A stretch of 15,338 bases of DNA, taken from positions 1-15,338 of the forward strand of contig WFTH01000081.1 in NCBI GenBank assembly GCA_015485595.1, written 5' to 3'. The notes beneath the pieces are model-generated. The model saw only the letters and a list, made by a program, of their open reading frames with translations. It was not told the origin of the DNA and ran no database searches. Positions 8,201 through 13,769 of the stretch are shown here, piece by piece; within the stretch, counting starts at the first letter, position 1; every line of letters begins with the position of its first letter. The translations under genes and the position numbers were made by a program. Source of the DNA: Candidatus Microgenomates bacterium. GTDB lineage: Bacteria > Patescibacteriota > Microgenomatia > UBA1400 > PJMF01.

Positions 8201-9113
8201 CCCAAGGACCTGTTTCGGTAATAATCACCCGATTATTTCCTAGTTGAGAAATAATTGGTGTTACATGTTCTTGCCAAGTTTTAACCATGGCTTGTCCGTT
8301 GGGATATATGTTTCCTGCTATAGCATAGAGTTTATCGAATCTAGCACCGCTTTCCTTCATTGCAAGAGCAATGCTTTCTCCTTGATCATTAAAGGTGTAG
8401 CTAGTGAAGTTAAAAGCTGGGGAAAGAAGTTTGACGTTGTCAGGTAAGCCACTGTTTAGCACCGTGTTCATATATTTGGCTAGCTTGGAACCGACGCAGT
8501 CGTACCACTCTTCTTTTCCAGGGGAAGGTGATCCACAGTGATGAGCCCAGTTTTCTATGTCAGGTTCATTTGGTCCTACAATGGCATAAAATGTTTTTCC
8601 TCCAATACCATCACTTATCCTCTTTAGAAAGGTTGCATAAACTTGTGGGTCTTCTAGTCCGAGAGCGCTACCTCCAACTCCTACCCTAATAATCACATTG
8701 TTAATACCTTCATTATTAATCACATCTATTATTGCTTGTTCGCTACCAGCTCTAGCGATTTCTAAACTCCAGTTCATTTGATGTTGACGAGCTTTATCGT
8801 AGCGTCCTCCTTTATAAATTGTTCCAAAGTTTGCACCGATATTTTTAGTACTACAACTACCTTCACAAAGGGTCTCGATCTGATTATCGCTCAAGCGATG
8901 TTTGGTAAAGTTTTGATCAGGGTTTGACCCAAAGGGTGTAAAAAGCAAAGCAGCTTGCACGCCAGGTTGATTTAGCAGTTCTAAAAGGTCATTTTTAAAA
9001 ACTTCAAATCTATCTTGATTTTGAGCCAGAACTACTTTTTTAACACCTAATAAACTTAAGGATCCAATAAATAGGGTCATTAGTACTAGCGGAACTAGCA
9101 AAGAATTTTTCAT
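5286..9113 (-). CDS. Very large exported protein with a glycoside hydrolase-like TIM barrel (clan GH-A type)
   Basis: A 1275-residue protein. Residues 1-30 are a signal peptide with likely cleavage after V-L-A (Q31). Residues about 90-330 show a barrel-like alternation with clan GH-A landmarks: I-G-A-N-F-G (92-97), I-I-R-V-G-V-G (141-147), G-P-N-E-P-D (180-185) with E183 as candidate acid/base, G-N-I-Y-P-N (267-272), and I-I-T-E-T-G (297-302) with E300 as candidate nucleophile. Beyond that, residues 400-700 are mostly helical with a possible coiled coil near 588-662. Residues 760-800 and 1085-1150 look beta-rich, and cysteines are scattered through the C-terminal half. There is no obvious C-terminal membrane anchor. 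The substrate is not predictable. The position between the VirB6-like gene and the pilin array suggests a surface-displayed or secreted accessory of that apparatus. The gene and its export are clear; the hydrolase assignment is a motif-based inference, and the barrel could be a binding domain. Confidence 0.7.
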   Translation of the reverse strand: MKNSLLVPLVLMTLFIGSLSLLGVKKVVLAQNQDRFEVFKNDLLELLNQPGVQAALLFTPFGSNPDQNFTKHRLSDNQIETLCEGSCSTKNIGANFGTIYKGGRYDKARQHQMNWSLEIARAGSEQAIIDVINNEGINNVIIRVGVGGSALGLEDPQVYATFLKRISDGIGGKTFYAIVGPNEPDIENWAHHCGSPSPGKEEWYDCVGSKLAKYMNTVLNSGLPDNVKLLSPAFNFTSYTFNDQGESIALAMKESGARFDKLYAIAGNIYPNGQAMVKTWQEHVTPIISQLGNNRVIITETGPWEKINKDSGYDKSRFDDYDIDETKFYLYPIKSLKTKDVNAIRSELVSQGYQAYCATPKYYLNPSLGPQDIVKKFLELNGPITMPFNSKFVLDFTGARTPIFRDTSDKRFLFASMEEFFGFLDTKDPDSVSQAELNSGPINSLLTRPQRCKTAIRLLVQTKIFCEKLENPDVCALYDQKIPDTEFTYRTLLGTVMTNTPRLGNKIDEPCNDWLAKYPNDEKIKKMVQALYLTPLYLDRAYRLAFLVMSVKQVPKEPNRLFNFFLPKNEQASWEETLAIAFKIPDLGTNEVLDEVNKRTDYLKKLINNQVSPNQIRDNFEERIDPLKLTQKSLTAINKQLEQDEKRQELSQRLRDLATLAHNQIPGEDAIYCAGGGTACDPKQAPLGRALIDIINGQWRDDELRKEMFCTNTSFEGSSIISDNANLKLNDANQAAFKETFGKEILKFLFKPDSLEGNETAEVEIKSEYEVKPDTYKQGGETEVKFYLVYPAGYELKEVEEALAGAFFTTEELKSLNYRDPYKKSGFPMQSTLTNFTPGSEGRSFVAGQEKTGKKICLPNPDGGQICADEVKSITKSFTASISKLITDPIRVIGGGIGYFMRVIQLNLNTLKDAPRAYLAQCKTTEEYLLGTCSGEDVAPRYMKTNPSTIVGAYCSVQQDTVTNETINFKICKDLGSDHCQKPVTSNDKFYFLDEKSPYRLKLASMVIDGATLITTGSLTPMNPGQWQKSLGHGGRNRSCGGNDKSHFEIWYIPNDVTDLELLDFNYWRNNAAKLKYHPDPGQTDAKGYMNVVLNLKVKAGHYAIFAPVDSACISSKTVIVSQDGIEKETSTNLVAVGESSLIKFSIGPTKEQYCAKLTLNSNMPGGSSGAKPGEEVLTQVGNDQVMCQLDNSYDLALNSACGGLYGDQVKSDYGCSSNPSLIQQFLTKNPDNLQKYLDITGRPGLNLNNLSSNICCRAIFPNILKEFSASDCPI

Positions 9114-9123
9114 CTAAAAACTT

Positions 9124-9129
9124 ATTATA
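9124..9129 (-). promoter_or_regulatory. TATAAT -10 box of the 1275-residue protein gene
   Basis: TATAAT reads on the minus strand at 9129-9124, ten bases before the ATG at 9113, giving a leader of about 3 bases. There is no clear -35 box and no Shine-Dalgarno. The gap to the pilin gene ending at 9171 is 57 bases. Confidence 0.45.
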
Positions 9130-9170
9130 CCTTGAAAAAAGCAAGATGTGAGTCAAAAGAGACAAGCAGC

Positions 9171-9608
9171 CTACTTCCATTCAGTATTGGGGCCGGGGAT
9201 AACAAACTTACGGATGATGTTTACTCCGGTAAAGTCGGCAATTAGGTTAATGACTATAAAAGCACTCAAAGCTACCACTAAACCCACAACCGCAAACGTC
9301 ATGGTGTTTCTGGCTGTTTCTATGCCTTTACTACTACCACCAGAGGTCATCCAGCGTACCCCAGCCACCAAAAACATCACAAATCCAGCCAGTCCTAAAA
9401 GAGTGATAAAGACGGTAAAGATGTTTGCAATCAAGCACTCAAGACCTTGGATGGTTGCTACATCATTTGCGATACCGCTGGCCGGTCCTACACAAACACC
9501 AGACCACTCTTGCGTTTGGGCGAAAACTTTTAAAGGAAAAACGATGAGATAAAGAAAAGCTAAGCTCCAAAAAACTGTTAGTTTAAGTTTTAACTTCTTT
9601 TTGGGCAT
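9171..9608 (-). CDS. VirB2/TrbC-like pilin paralogue, divergent loop
   Basis: A 145-residue two-helix pilin-like protein. The signal peptide spans residues 1-30 and ends V-F-A before Q31. Membrane helices lie at about 58-83 and 102-125. The loop reads R-W-M-T-S-G-G-S-S-K (85-94), then A-R-N, so the usual G-D is replaced by G-S; this is the most divergent of the well-formed loops. Cys39 and Cys58 could pair. VirB2/TrbC pilins polymerise into a pilus after signal removal, with the loop between the helices lining the lumen; that role is inferred from topology. It is the last gene of its transcription unit, starting 17 bases after the stop of the 9626-10150 gene, and has no visible Shine-Dalgarno. 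Confidence 0.72.
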   Translation of the reverse strand: MPKKKLKLKLTVFWSLAFLYLIVFPLKVFAQTQEWSGVCVGPASGIANDVATIQGLECLIANIFTVFITLLGLAGFVMFLVAGVRWMTSGGSSKGIETARNTMTFAVVGLVVALSAFIVINLIADFTGVNIIRKFVIPGPNTEWK

Positions 9609-9625
9609 AAGCTAAATTGTTTGTT

Positions 9626-10150
9626 TTAGAGTTTGCTTGTTGAGGGACTGATCGGCACGATGTTATTAAACACTTCGGTGAGCGAGCCAAACCCTAAAAA
9701 TCTTAACATAATTTGTAGGACAGCATAGCTAGCGGCGATAATAATTACTCCAACTAAGGCCGAGATAATCTTGCTTCTAGCCTGGTCAGTCTTAGCTTTA
9801 TCACCACCAGAAGTAATCCACTCTATACCGCCCCAGATTAGATAGACAAAGACTAGTAAAGAGACCACAGCTATTAACAAGCTTAAAACACCTGTTAGCA
9901 AGGTGGTTAGGTTGTGGGCATAGCCTTGAGGTAATAAAGCAAGATCCGGGTTGCTTGTGTCTGCAGCAGAACTTGCGCCAATGGCGGTGCTAAGATAGGT
10001 GGTGCCGTCACTTTTAGTTACCAAACCGTCGTTTGAACCTGCGGCAAAAACTGAAGGATTAAAGTAAGCAGCTGAGAGAAGTAGGGCAAAAGTAATAAAG
10101 GGTGTAAAAATCAAAGGGCTTAGGCTAAGGTCAAGTTTTTTCTTTCTCAT
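9626..10150 (-). CDS. VirB2/TrbC-like pilin paralogue
   Basis: A 174-residue member of the pilin array. It has a basic N-terminus (M-R-K-K-K), a signal peptide ending V-F-A at residue 36, a 45-residue Ser/Asp/Leu-rich exported segment, and membrane helices at about 82-106 and 128-150. The loop W-G-G-I-E-W-I-T-S-G-G-D-K-A-K-T plus A-R-S-K (106-127) is the canonical form. The end of helix 2 and the tail (S-Y-A-V-L-Q, then L-G-F-G-S-L) match the genes at 10235 and 10726, so these three are a subfamily. It starts a new two-gene unit with its own TATAAT after a terminator, and the 9171 gene follows. It lacks a Shine-Dalgarno. Confidence 0.8.
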   Translation of the reverse strand: MRKKKLDLSLSPLIFTPFITFALLLSAAYFNPSVFAAGSNDGLVTKSDGTTYLSTAIGASSAADTSNPDLALLPQGYAHNLTTLLTGVLSLLIAVVSLLVFVYLIWGGIEWITSGGDKAKTDQARSKIISALVGVIIIAASYAVLQIMLRFLGFGSLTEVFNNIVPISPSTSKL

Positions 10151-10159
10151 AATAAATTT

Positions 10160-10168
10160 ATTATACCA
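10160..10168 (-). promoter_or_regulatory. Extended -10 promoter of the 9626-10150 gene
   Basis: TGGTATAAT reads on the minus strand at 10168-10160, nine bases before the ATG at 10150. A weak TTGTTT -35-like hexamer at 10188-10183, at 17 bases, overlaps the foot of the terminator stem. A very short leader is implied. Confidence 0.5.
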
Positions 10169-10176
10169 AAATGCCC

Positions 10177-10217
10177 AGAAAAAAACAAAACCCCCGACTG
10201 ACCGGAGGTTTTGTTTT
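10177..10217 (-). terminator. Intrinsic terminator after the 10235-10639 pilin gene
   Basis: Bases 10182-10196 and 10203-10217 are inverted repeats forming a 15-base-pair stem with a 6-base loop. On the minus-strand RNA the only imperfection is one U:G pair, whereas on the plus strand it would be a C:A mismatch. On the minus strand the stem runs into a T-tract. It lies 18 bases past the stop of the pilin gene and separates the two transcription units. Confidence 0.8.
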
Positions 10218-10234
10218 AATTTTTTAGTGCCTAG

Positions 10235-10639
10235 TTACAAGCTAATATTTTGAGTGTCTTGGATCGGGTTAACATTAGTGAAAGTCTCGCTAATGCTGCC
10301 AAAACCAAGCACGTTCAGACCAATCTGAAGGATGGCATAGCTGGCTGCCAAGACGATCAAACCAATCACAGCTGCGGTAATTTTGTTTCTGGCTTCCTCG
10401 GTTTTACCTTTATCTCCACCAGAAGTAATCCACTGAATGCCGCCCCAGATTAGGTACATAAAGACCAGCAAGGCAGCAATGGCCATGATGAAAGAAAGCA
10501 CAGTCGAGATAATACTTCCGATGTTAGCGGCAAAACCTTTACTACCTTTAATGTCTCCTACCTCTATCGCAAAAGCCATGGGGGAAGTAAGTAGAAACGC
10601 AGTCGCGCTAACACTCAAAGCGGCAAGTTTTTTTGACAT
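10235..10639 (-). CDS. VirB2/TrbC-like pilin, candidate major pilin with its own transcription unit
   Basis: A 134-residue pilin-like protein, compact and with little beyond the core. The signal peptide is residues 1-24 (ends A-F-A), giving a mature chain of about 110 residues. Membrane helices lie at about 42-66 and 88-110. The loop W-G-G-I-Q-W-I-T-S-G-G-D-K-G-K plus A-R-N-K is canonical. The tail L-G-F-G-S-I, then N-V-N-P-I, resembles the 9626 and 10726 genes. It is the only pilin gene here with all signals of strong independent expression: a TTGACT/TATAAT promoter at 18-base spacing, a strong AGGAGA ribosome binding site 6 bases from the ATG, and an intrinsic terminator behind it. That makes it the best candidate for the abundant pilus subunit; this is inference from signals, not from protein data. 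Confidence 0.82.
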   Translation of the reverse strand: MSKKLAALSVSATAFLLTSPMAFAIEVGDIKGSKGFAANIGSIISTVLSFIMAIAALLVFMYLIWGGIQWITSGGDKGKTEEARNKITAAVIGLIVLAASYAILQIGLNVLGFGSISETFTNVNPIQDTQNISL

Positions 10640-10644
10640 AGTTA

Positions 10645-10650
10645 TCTCCT
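10645..10650 (-). promoter_or_regulatory. Strong Shine-Dalgarno of the 10235-10639 pilin gene
   Basis: The minus strand reads AGGAGA at 10650-10645, with 6 bases between GGAG and the ATG at 10639. It is the strongest ribosome binding site in the window; the other pilin genes lack one. Confidence 0.75.
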
Positions 10651-10677
10651 TTTTTTTAACTCTAACTATTACTAGGC

Positions 10678-10707
10678 ATTATACGCATGTTGTACTTATC
10701 AAGTCAA
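10678..10707 (-). promoter_or_regulatory. Full promoter of the 10235-10639 pilin gene
   Basis: TTGACT (10707-10702) and TATAAT (10683-10678) are separated by 18 bases, the best match to a housekeeping promoter in the window. The start near 10671 gives a leader of about 31 bases containing the Shine-Dalgarno. Confidence 0.75.
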
Positions 10708-10725
10708 GATTTAATCTACCAGGTA

Positions 10726-11127
10726 TTAACTGCTACCTATTGGTTTGATTAGTTTAATGCTGTTGTTCAGACTACCCAAGCCAAGCAGTTTAAGTGCTAG
10801 CTGCAAGATAGCATAGCTTGCAGCTAAGGCCAGTAAGCCGATTACAGCCTGCATCATCTTGTTTCTAGCTTTCTCCACTTTGCCACTGTCACCTCCAGCG
10901 CTAATCCACTCTATTGCTCCCCAAACCAGGTAGGCAAACACCAAAAGAACACTAATTCCCATTACTACCGAGATTAAACTAGTAACCAGACTGCCAAGAT
11001 CAGGGGCGTATCCAGGAGGATTTTCTATTACTCCAGGCGATATGGCTTGGGCAAAGACAGGCTGAACCTGGCTTAAAACCAAGCTTCCTAGACTAAAAAT
11101 AGTTGTAAGTCGAGTAAGTTTTTTCAT
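10726..11127 (-). CDS. VirB2/TrbC-like pilin paralogue
   Basis: A 133-residue pilin-like protein. Signal peptide 1-26 ends V-F-A before Q27. Membrane helices lie at about 45-69 and 92-115. The loop W-G-A-I-E-W-I-S-A-G-G-D-S-G-K-V plus A-R-N-K is close to canonical. It bridges two subfamilies: the second helix and tail (A-S-Y-A-I-L-Q, L-G-L-G-S-L, ending K-P-I-G-S-S) resemble the 10235 and 9626 genes, while the D-S-G-K loop and the N-K-M-M after it resemble the 11139-12465 group. It starts 11 bases after the stop of the 11139 gene and is the last gene of the upstream operon. No Shine-Dalgarno or terminator is visible. Confidence 0.8.
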   Translation of the reverse strand: MKKLTRLTTIFSLGSLVLSQVQPVFAQAISPGVIENPPGYAPDLGSLVTSLISVVMGISVLLVFAYLVWGAIEWISAGGDSGKVEKARNKMMQAVIGLLALAASYAILQLALKLLGLGSLNNSIKLIKPIGSS

Positions 11128-11138
11128 ATTGGTTTGTT

Positions 11139-11603
11139 TTATTTACAAGCGCCACCGATGCCTATAAGACAAACTCCCAAGAACTGTTGTAGGGCAGCAA
11201 AGATAGCTGTTACCGAAGCCAAGATGATCAAGCCAATAACCGCATGCATCATCTTGTTTCTAGCTTTTTGAAGCTTGCCAGAGTCTCCTTCAGAAGTGAT
11301 CCACTCAACCGCACCCCAGATTAAGTAGGCTAAGACTAACAAGGCGGCAATCGGCATAACTACACCCATCAGCCGACCGACCCAGTCCCAAAAGTTAGCC
11401 TCGTAGTTACCAGTACCAGCGTGGGGAATAACTCCCTTGCCAGCTTGACCGATGTTAAAACTACCCTCGGTGTAGTTTGCCTCACCATTAGGTGGTCCAC
11501 CCCCTCCAGTACGTGGACTTGGAATCGGCTTGTCTGGCCCAAGTGTTATGGCCCAAGCTTTACCTACAAGAGTTTTGTTTATAGTTGCCAAGACTTTTAA
11601 CAT
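11139..11603 (-). CDS. VirB2/TrbC-like pilin paralogue with Gly/Pro-rich exported segment
   Basis: A 154-residue pilin-like protein. The N-terminus is only weakly signal-like (a possible A-W-A site at 16-18). Residues 25-60 are rich in Gly and Pro, including four Gly in a row, and would be exposed. Helices lie at about 75-97 and 119-139. The loop W-G-A-V-E-W-I-T-S-E-G-D-S-G-K-L plus A-R-N-K is canonical except S-E-G-D in place of S-G-G-D. After helix 2 a Gly-rich tail carries two cysteines (C145 and C153). Loop DNA is identical over 35 bases to the next two genes. It starts 12 bases after the 11616 gene's stop; no Shine-Dalgarno is seen. Confidence 0.78.
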   Translation of the reverse strand: MLKVLATINKTLVGKAWAITLGPDKPIPSPRTGGGGPPNGEANYTEGSFNIGQAGKGVIPHAGTGNYEANFWDWVGRLMGVVMPIAALLVLAYLIWGAVEWITSEGDSGKLQKARNKMMHAVIGLIILASVTAIFAALQQFLGVCLIGIGGACK

Positions 11604-11615
11604 AGTTAAAGGTTT

Positions 11616-12038
11616 TTAGTTTGTTTGCTTGTTTGCAAAGATAAAGTTTAGGTTGAGTATATCAAAGTTATCGCCAAAGAGCAGGCGAGAGACAAAGCCG
11701 ATGATTATGAAAGCAGAGACTAAGATTAAAAGACCGATGGCTGCATGCATCATCTTATTTCTAGCTTTTTGAAGCTTGCCAGAGTCTCCTTCGGACATAA
11801 GCCACTCAAACGCACCCCAAAGAAAGTACATAATCGTAAGCAGTCCACCGACTGCAACCGCATTGCCCCAATAACGCACGAACTGCTCTAGAAGCAGCTG
11901 CCCGCTTTTGGCTTTATTTGGGTTATTACCCAGAGAATTAATAGCCGGATTAGTAACAGATTCAAGCGCAAAGGTTTGAGTAACTTTAATGTCAAGGCTC
12001 AGACCGAAAATAATAAGCGATTGAATAATTTTTTTCAT
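11616..12038 (-). CDS. VirB2/TrbC-like pilin paralogue
   Basis: A 140-residue pilin-like protein. The signal peptide is probably residues 1-24 (T-F-A site). Helices lie at about 56-78 and 98-119. The loop is W-G-A-F-E-W-L-M-S-E-G-D-S-G-K-L plus A-R-N-K-M-M-H-A. The tail after helix 2 is short and Asn/Phe-rich. Its loop-coding DNA is identical over 47 bases (11758-11804) to the gene at 12061, and over 35 of those bases to the gene at 11139, pointing to recent duplication or gene conversion. It starts 22 bases after the 12061 gene's stop with no Shine-Dalgarno; a TATAAA-like box lies in that gap but is weak evidence for a promoter. Confidence 0.78.
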   Translation of the reverse strand: MKKIIQSLIIFGLSLDIKVTQTFALESVTNPAINSLGNNPNKAKSGQLLLEQFVRYWGNAVAVGGLLTIMYFLWGAFEWLMSEGDSGKLQKARNKMMHAAIGLLILVSAFIIIGFVSRLLFGDNFDILNLNFIFANKQTN

Positions 12039-12060
12039 GATTTATAGCTTCAAATTCAAA

Positions 12061-12465
12061 CTAGTTGGTAGGCGCAACTTCTTTTAGGATTTTAGCTGGG
12101 TTCAGAATATCAAGCCCGACCAAGCTGCCGATCAGTCCAATAATAGCGTAAGCTCCAACCACTAAGGCTAGGCCGATAACCGCGTGGATCATCTGGTTTC
12201 TAGCTTTTTGAAGCTTGCCAGAGTCTCCTTCGGACATAAGCCAAGCGTAAGCAGCCAAAAGAAAATAGATGATAAAAAATATACCCGCAGCTACCGTCCC
12301 AATAGCGATCACATTTGAGATCATGGTGGTCATAGCATTTAGCGCTGTTTCTCCAGTAGCGTCTGTAACTGCTTCCTGAGGGGCGTAGATGTTTTTTTCT
12401 GCAGGAGGTTGAATGCCGGAACCAAACTGGGCTATCTGGACGACTAGGAGTAGTGTTCCTAACAT
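12061..12465 (-). CDS. VirB2/TrbC-like pilin paralogue, unusual N-terminus
   Basis: A 134-residue pilin-like protein. The N-terminus (M-L-G-T-L-L-L-V-V-Q) is hydrophobic but very short and lacks the basic residues of a normal signal peptide, so export may differ or the start may be misplaced. Helices lie at about 50-73 and 94-114. The loop lacks the W-G of its relatives (L-A-A-Y-A-W-L-M-S-E-G-D-S-G-K-L) but keeps A-R-N and the whole acidic/basic pattern. It is the sister of the 11616 gene. An extended -10-like TGGTAAAAT lies 11 bases upstream, so a local promoter is possible. Confidence 0.75.
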   Translation of the reverse strand: MLGTLLLVVQIAQFGSGIQPPAEKNIYAPQEAVTDATGETALNAMTTMISNVIAIGTVAAGIFFIIYFLLAAYAWLMSEGDSGKLQKARNQMIHAVIGLALVVGAYAIIGLIGSLVGLDILNPAKILKEVAPTN

Positions 12466-12476
12466 AGACTTGTTTT

Positions 12477-12485
12477 ATTTTACCA
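12477..12485 (-). promoter_or_regulatory. Possible extended -10 element before the 12061-12465 gene
   Basis: The minus strand reads TGGTAAAAT at 12485-12477, eleven bases before the ATG at 12465, in the 33-base gap after the previous gene. No -35 box is seen, so this is tentative. Confidence 0.35.
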
Positions 12486-12498
12486 CATTTTTATTAAG

Positions 12499-13164
12499 TT
12501 AGGGTGTGGGTGGAGCAAGCGCTCCGTATTTAGTAAGATCGGGATTAAGCACGATTCCCGGATCACCGAAAAAGATGTAACCAAAGAGTGCAGCGCCGGT
12601 ATAAGCAGCTACAATGATAATTATACCAATAATGCTAAAGGTTAGCTTGTCTTTAATTTCTGCATACAGACCGGTGTTACCGGCAGAGGTGATATAGACA
12701 TAACCTGCAGAGATAAAGTTGACAAAGATTAAAAGTCCCGCCACGATGTTTACCAGTTTTAAAAGTTTAGAGGCGAAAACTAAGATGCCGATGTTGATGC
12801 CGCTTGAACCACCTGCACGGGCATTATATTCAAAAACGCCCTTTGGTGGTTCAACCTTGCCGATAAGAGCTGACCCACACGTTCTATTGCTAAGTCGAAT
12901 CACCTTTTTTTTCACTCCTCCAACATCTACTTCCGCACTTTCACATATTTTATTATTAACGCACTGGCCATCACGTGTGCAGCCACCGTAACAGCTATAT
13001 CCTGGAGGACATGCTGTCGCTTGGACTTGAATTTTGCTTGTTTGTAAAAATTGATTAGCAAAACCAACTCCCAAAAATAAACTGATAATCACCAAGCTTA
13101 TTGACAGTGTTGTCTTAATTACATTAACCATATTGATTGCTAGTTTTGGGTTGTGATTTTTCAC
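12499..13164 (-). CDS. Pilin-like protein with a six-cysteine exported domain
   Basis: A 221-residue protein with the two-helix pilin core at its C-terminal half (helices about 125-155 and 173-198). The loop is Y-V-Y-I-T-S-A-G-N-T-G, a diverged form lacking G-D and A-R-x-K. The tail F-G-D-P-G-I-V-L-N-P matches the 13258 gene, so these two are a pair. N-terminal to the core, residues 45-120 form an exported segment with six cysteines (52, 58, 62, 68, 74, 96) in a tight spacing typical of a small disulfide-linked module. The start is ambiguous: GTG at 13164 (used here) or ATG at 13131; either leaves the hydrophobic export segment near residues 14-36. No Shine-Dalgarno decides between them. The cysteine module could be an adhesive or specificity head on a minor pilin; this is inference. 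Confidence 0.75.
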   Translation of the reverse strand: MKNHNPKLAINMVNVIKTTLSISLVIISLFLGVGFANQFLQTSKIQVQATACPPGYSCYGGCTRDGQCVNNKICESAEVDVGGVKKKVIRLSNRTCGSALIGKVEPPKGVFEYNARAGGSSGINIGILVFASKLLKLVNIVAGLLIFVNFISAGYVYITSAGNTGLYAEIKDKLTFSIIGIIIIVAAYTGAALFGYIFFGDPGIVLNPDLTKYGALAPPTP

Positions 13165-13192
13165 TTTTTAGTTTAGCATTTATAATTTATAA
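13165..13192. repeat. AT-rich heptamer tract before the 12499-13164 gene
   Basis: This gap begins with a short AT-rich stretch containing TTTATAA twice in direct tandem (13179-13185 and 13186-13192). It resembles the longer seven-base-period tracts at 13632 and 14192. Confidence 0.45.
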
Positions 13193-13204
13193 AATTTTGT
13201 TTTT

Positions 13205-13240
13205 GGATTCTCCACCCACTACGCTTAAGGAGAATGACAT
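13205..13240. repeat. Inverted repeat resembling a dispersed palindromic element
   Basis: ATTCTCC (13207-13213) and GGAGAAT (13229-13235) can form a 7-base-pair stem with a 15-base loop, ending in AATGACAT. Read on the minus strand it has the G-T-C-A-T-T-C to G-A-A-T-C-C outline of palindromic repeats scattered in many bacterial genomes. It follows the 13258 gene but has no T-tract, so it is not a clear terminator. Confidence 0.4.
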
Positions 13241-13257
13241 TAGTGTGCAACATAGTG

Positions 13258-13626
13258 TTATGGTCCAGAAATTTCTGGTTTAAGTACAAATCCAGGGTCT
13301 CCCCAAAGCAAATAGCTTAAAACAGCGGTAATTACATATGCACCGATAATTAGAGCTAGACCGATGACACTCATGGTAATTTTTGCCTTAACTAACTCAT
13401 GAGACTTGGTATCTCCTTTACCGGTAATGTAGATATAGCCTGCTAGGATAAAGTTAAACAAGACCCAGATGCCTAGAAACGCCAGGGCTACCTTCATAAG
13501 GTTAGAAACAAACCAGAAGATGGCGATTTCATTCTTAGTGGGATTAAGTCCAGAAGCTTGAATTTGTTTATCCACTCCCGGTGGGGGAGAGATGGCGCCG
13601 ATTGATTTAGTTAGATCTGTTGGCAT
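13258..13626 (-). CDS. Minimal pilin-like protein without a signal peptide
   Basis: A 122-residue pilin-like protein. Unlike most relatives it has no signal peptide: residues 1-40 are polar and Pro-rich (M-P-T-D-L-T-K start). Helices lie at about 44-66 and 83-107. The loop Y-I-Y-I-T-G-K-G-D-T-K keeps G-D, but a V-K-A-K replaces A-R-N-K. The tail W-G-D-P-G-F-V-L-K-P pairs it with the 12499 gene. The first helix could itself act as the export signal, with the N-terminus either in or out. It sits between two intergenic repeat tracts, so it may be transcribed separately, but no firm promoter or Shine-Dalgarno is visible. Confidence 0.75.
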   Translation of the reverse strand: MPTDLTKSIGAISPPPGVDKQIQASGLNPTKNEIAIFWFVSNLMKVALAFLGIWVLFNFILAGYIYITGKGDTKSHELVKAKITMSVIGLALIIGAYVITAVLSYLLWGDPGFVLKPEISGP

Positions 13627-13631
13627 ATGTT

Positions 13632-13769
13632 TGATTTAAAATTTAAGATTTAAAATTACGAGACGTTAGTCATTAGTTATTTGAGCATTAGTGATTCGTT
13701 ATTTCAATTTAGCAATGTTTGCACATTGATATTTGTTTGTATTTTGGTCATTGATCGATTGATCATTAC
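13632..13769. repeat. Intergenic tract with seven-base periodicity
   Basis: The gap between two pilin genes reads as successive degenerate heptamers. It opens with TGATTTA, AAATTTA, AGATTTA and AAATTAC (13632-13659), and GATTTAAAATT recurs exactly 14 bases apart (13633 and 13647). TAGTCAT/TAGTTAT and similar words follow. It contains one copy of an element shared with 14246-14290. Confidence 0.6.
13694..13738. repeat. Copy 1 of a shared intergenic element
   Basis: Bases 13694-13712 are identical to 14246-14264 over 19 bases (ATTCGTTATTTCAATTTAG). The similarity continues for about 25 more bases with a few substitutions and small gaps (TGTTT, then CAC, TTGATA, TTG). Confidence 0.65.

Noticed and set aside
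9148..9552. Plus-strand 134-codon open frame overlapping a pilin gene
   Set aside because: It lies opposite a clear pilin gene with a signal peptide and helix pair; it has no ribosome site and a composition expected of an antisense shadow. The same holds for the other short frames opposite the pilins and the 1275-residue gene.
13207..13235. Inverted repeat as an intrinsic terminator of the 13258-13626 gene
   Set aside because: On the minus strand the stem is followed by an A-rich stretch, not a T-tract, and the loop is long.
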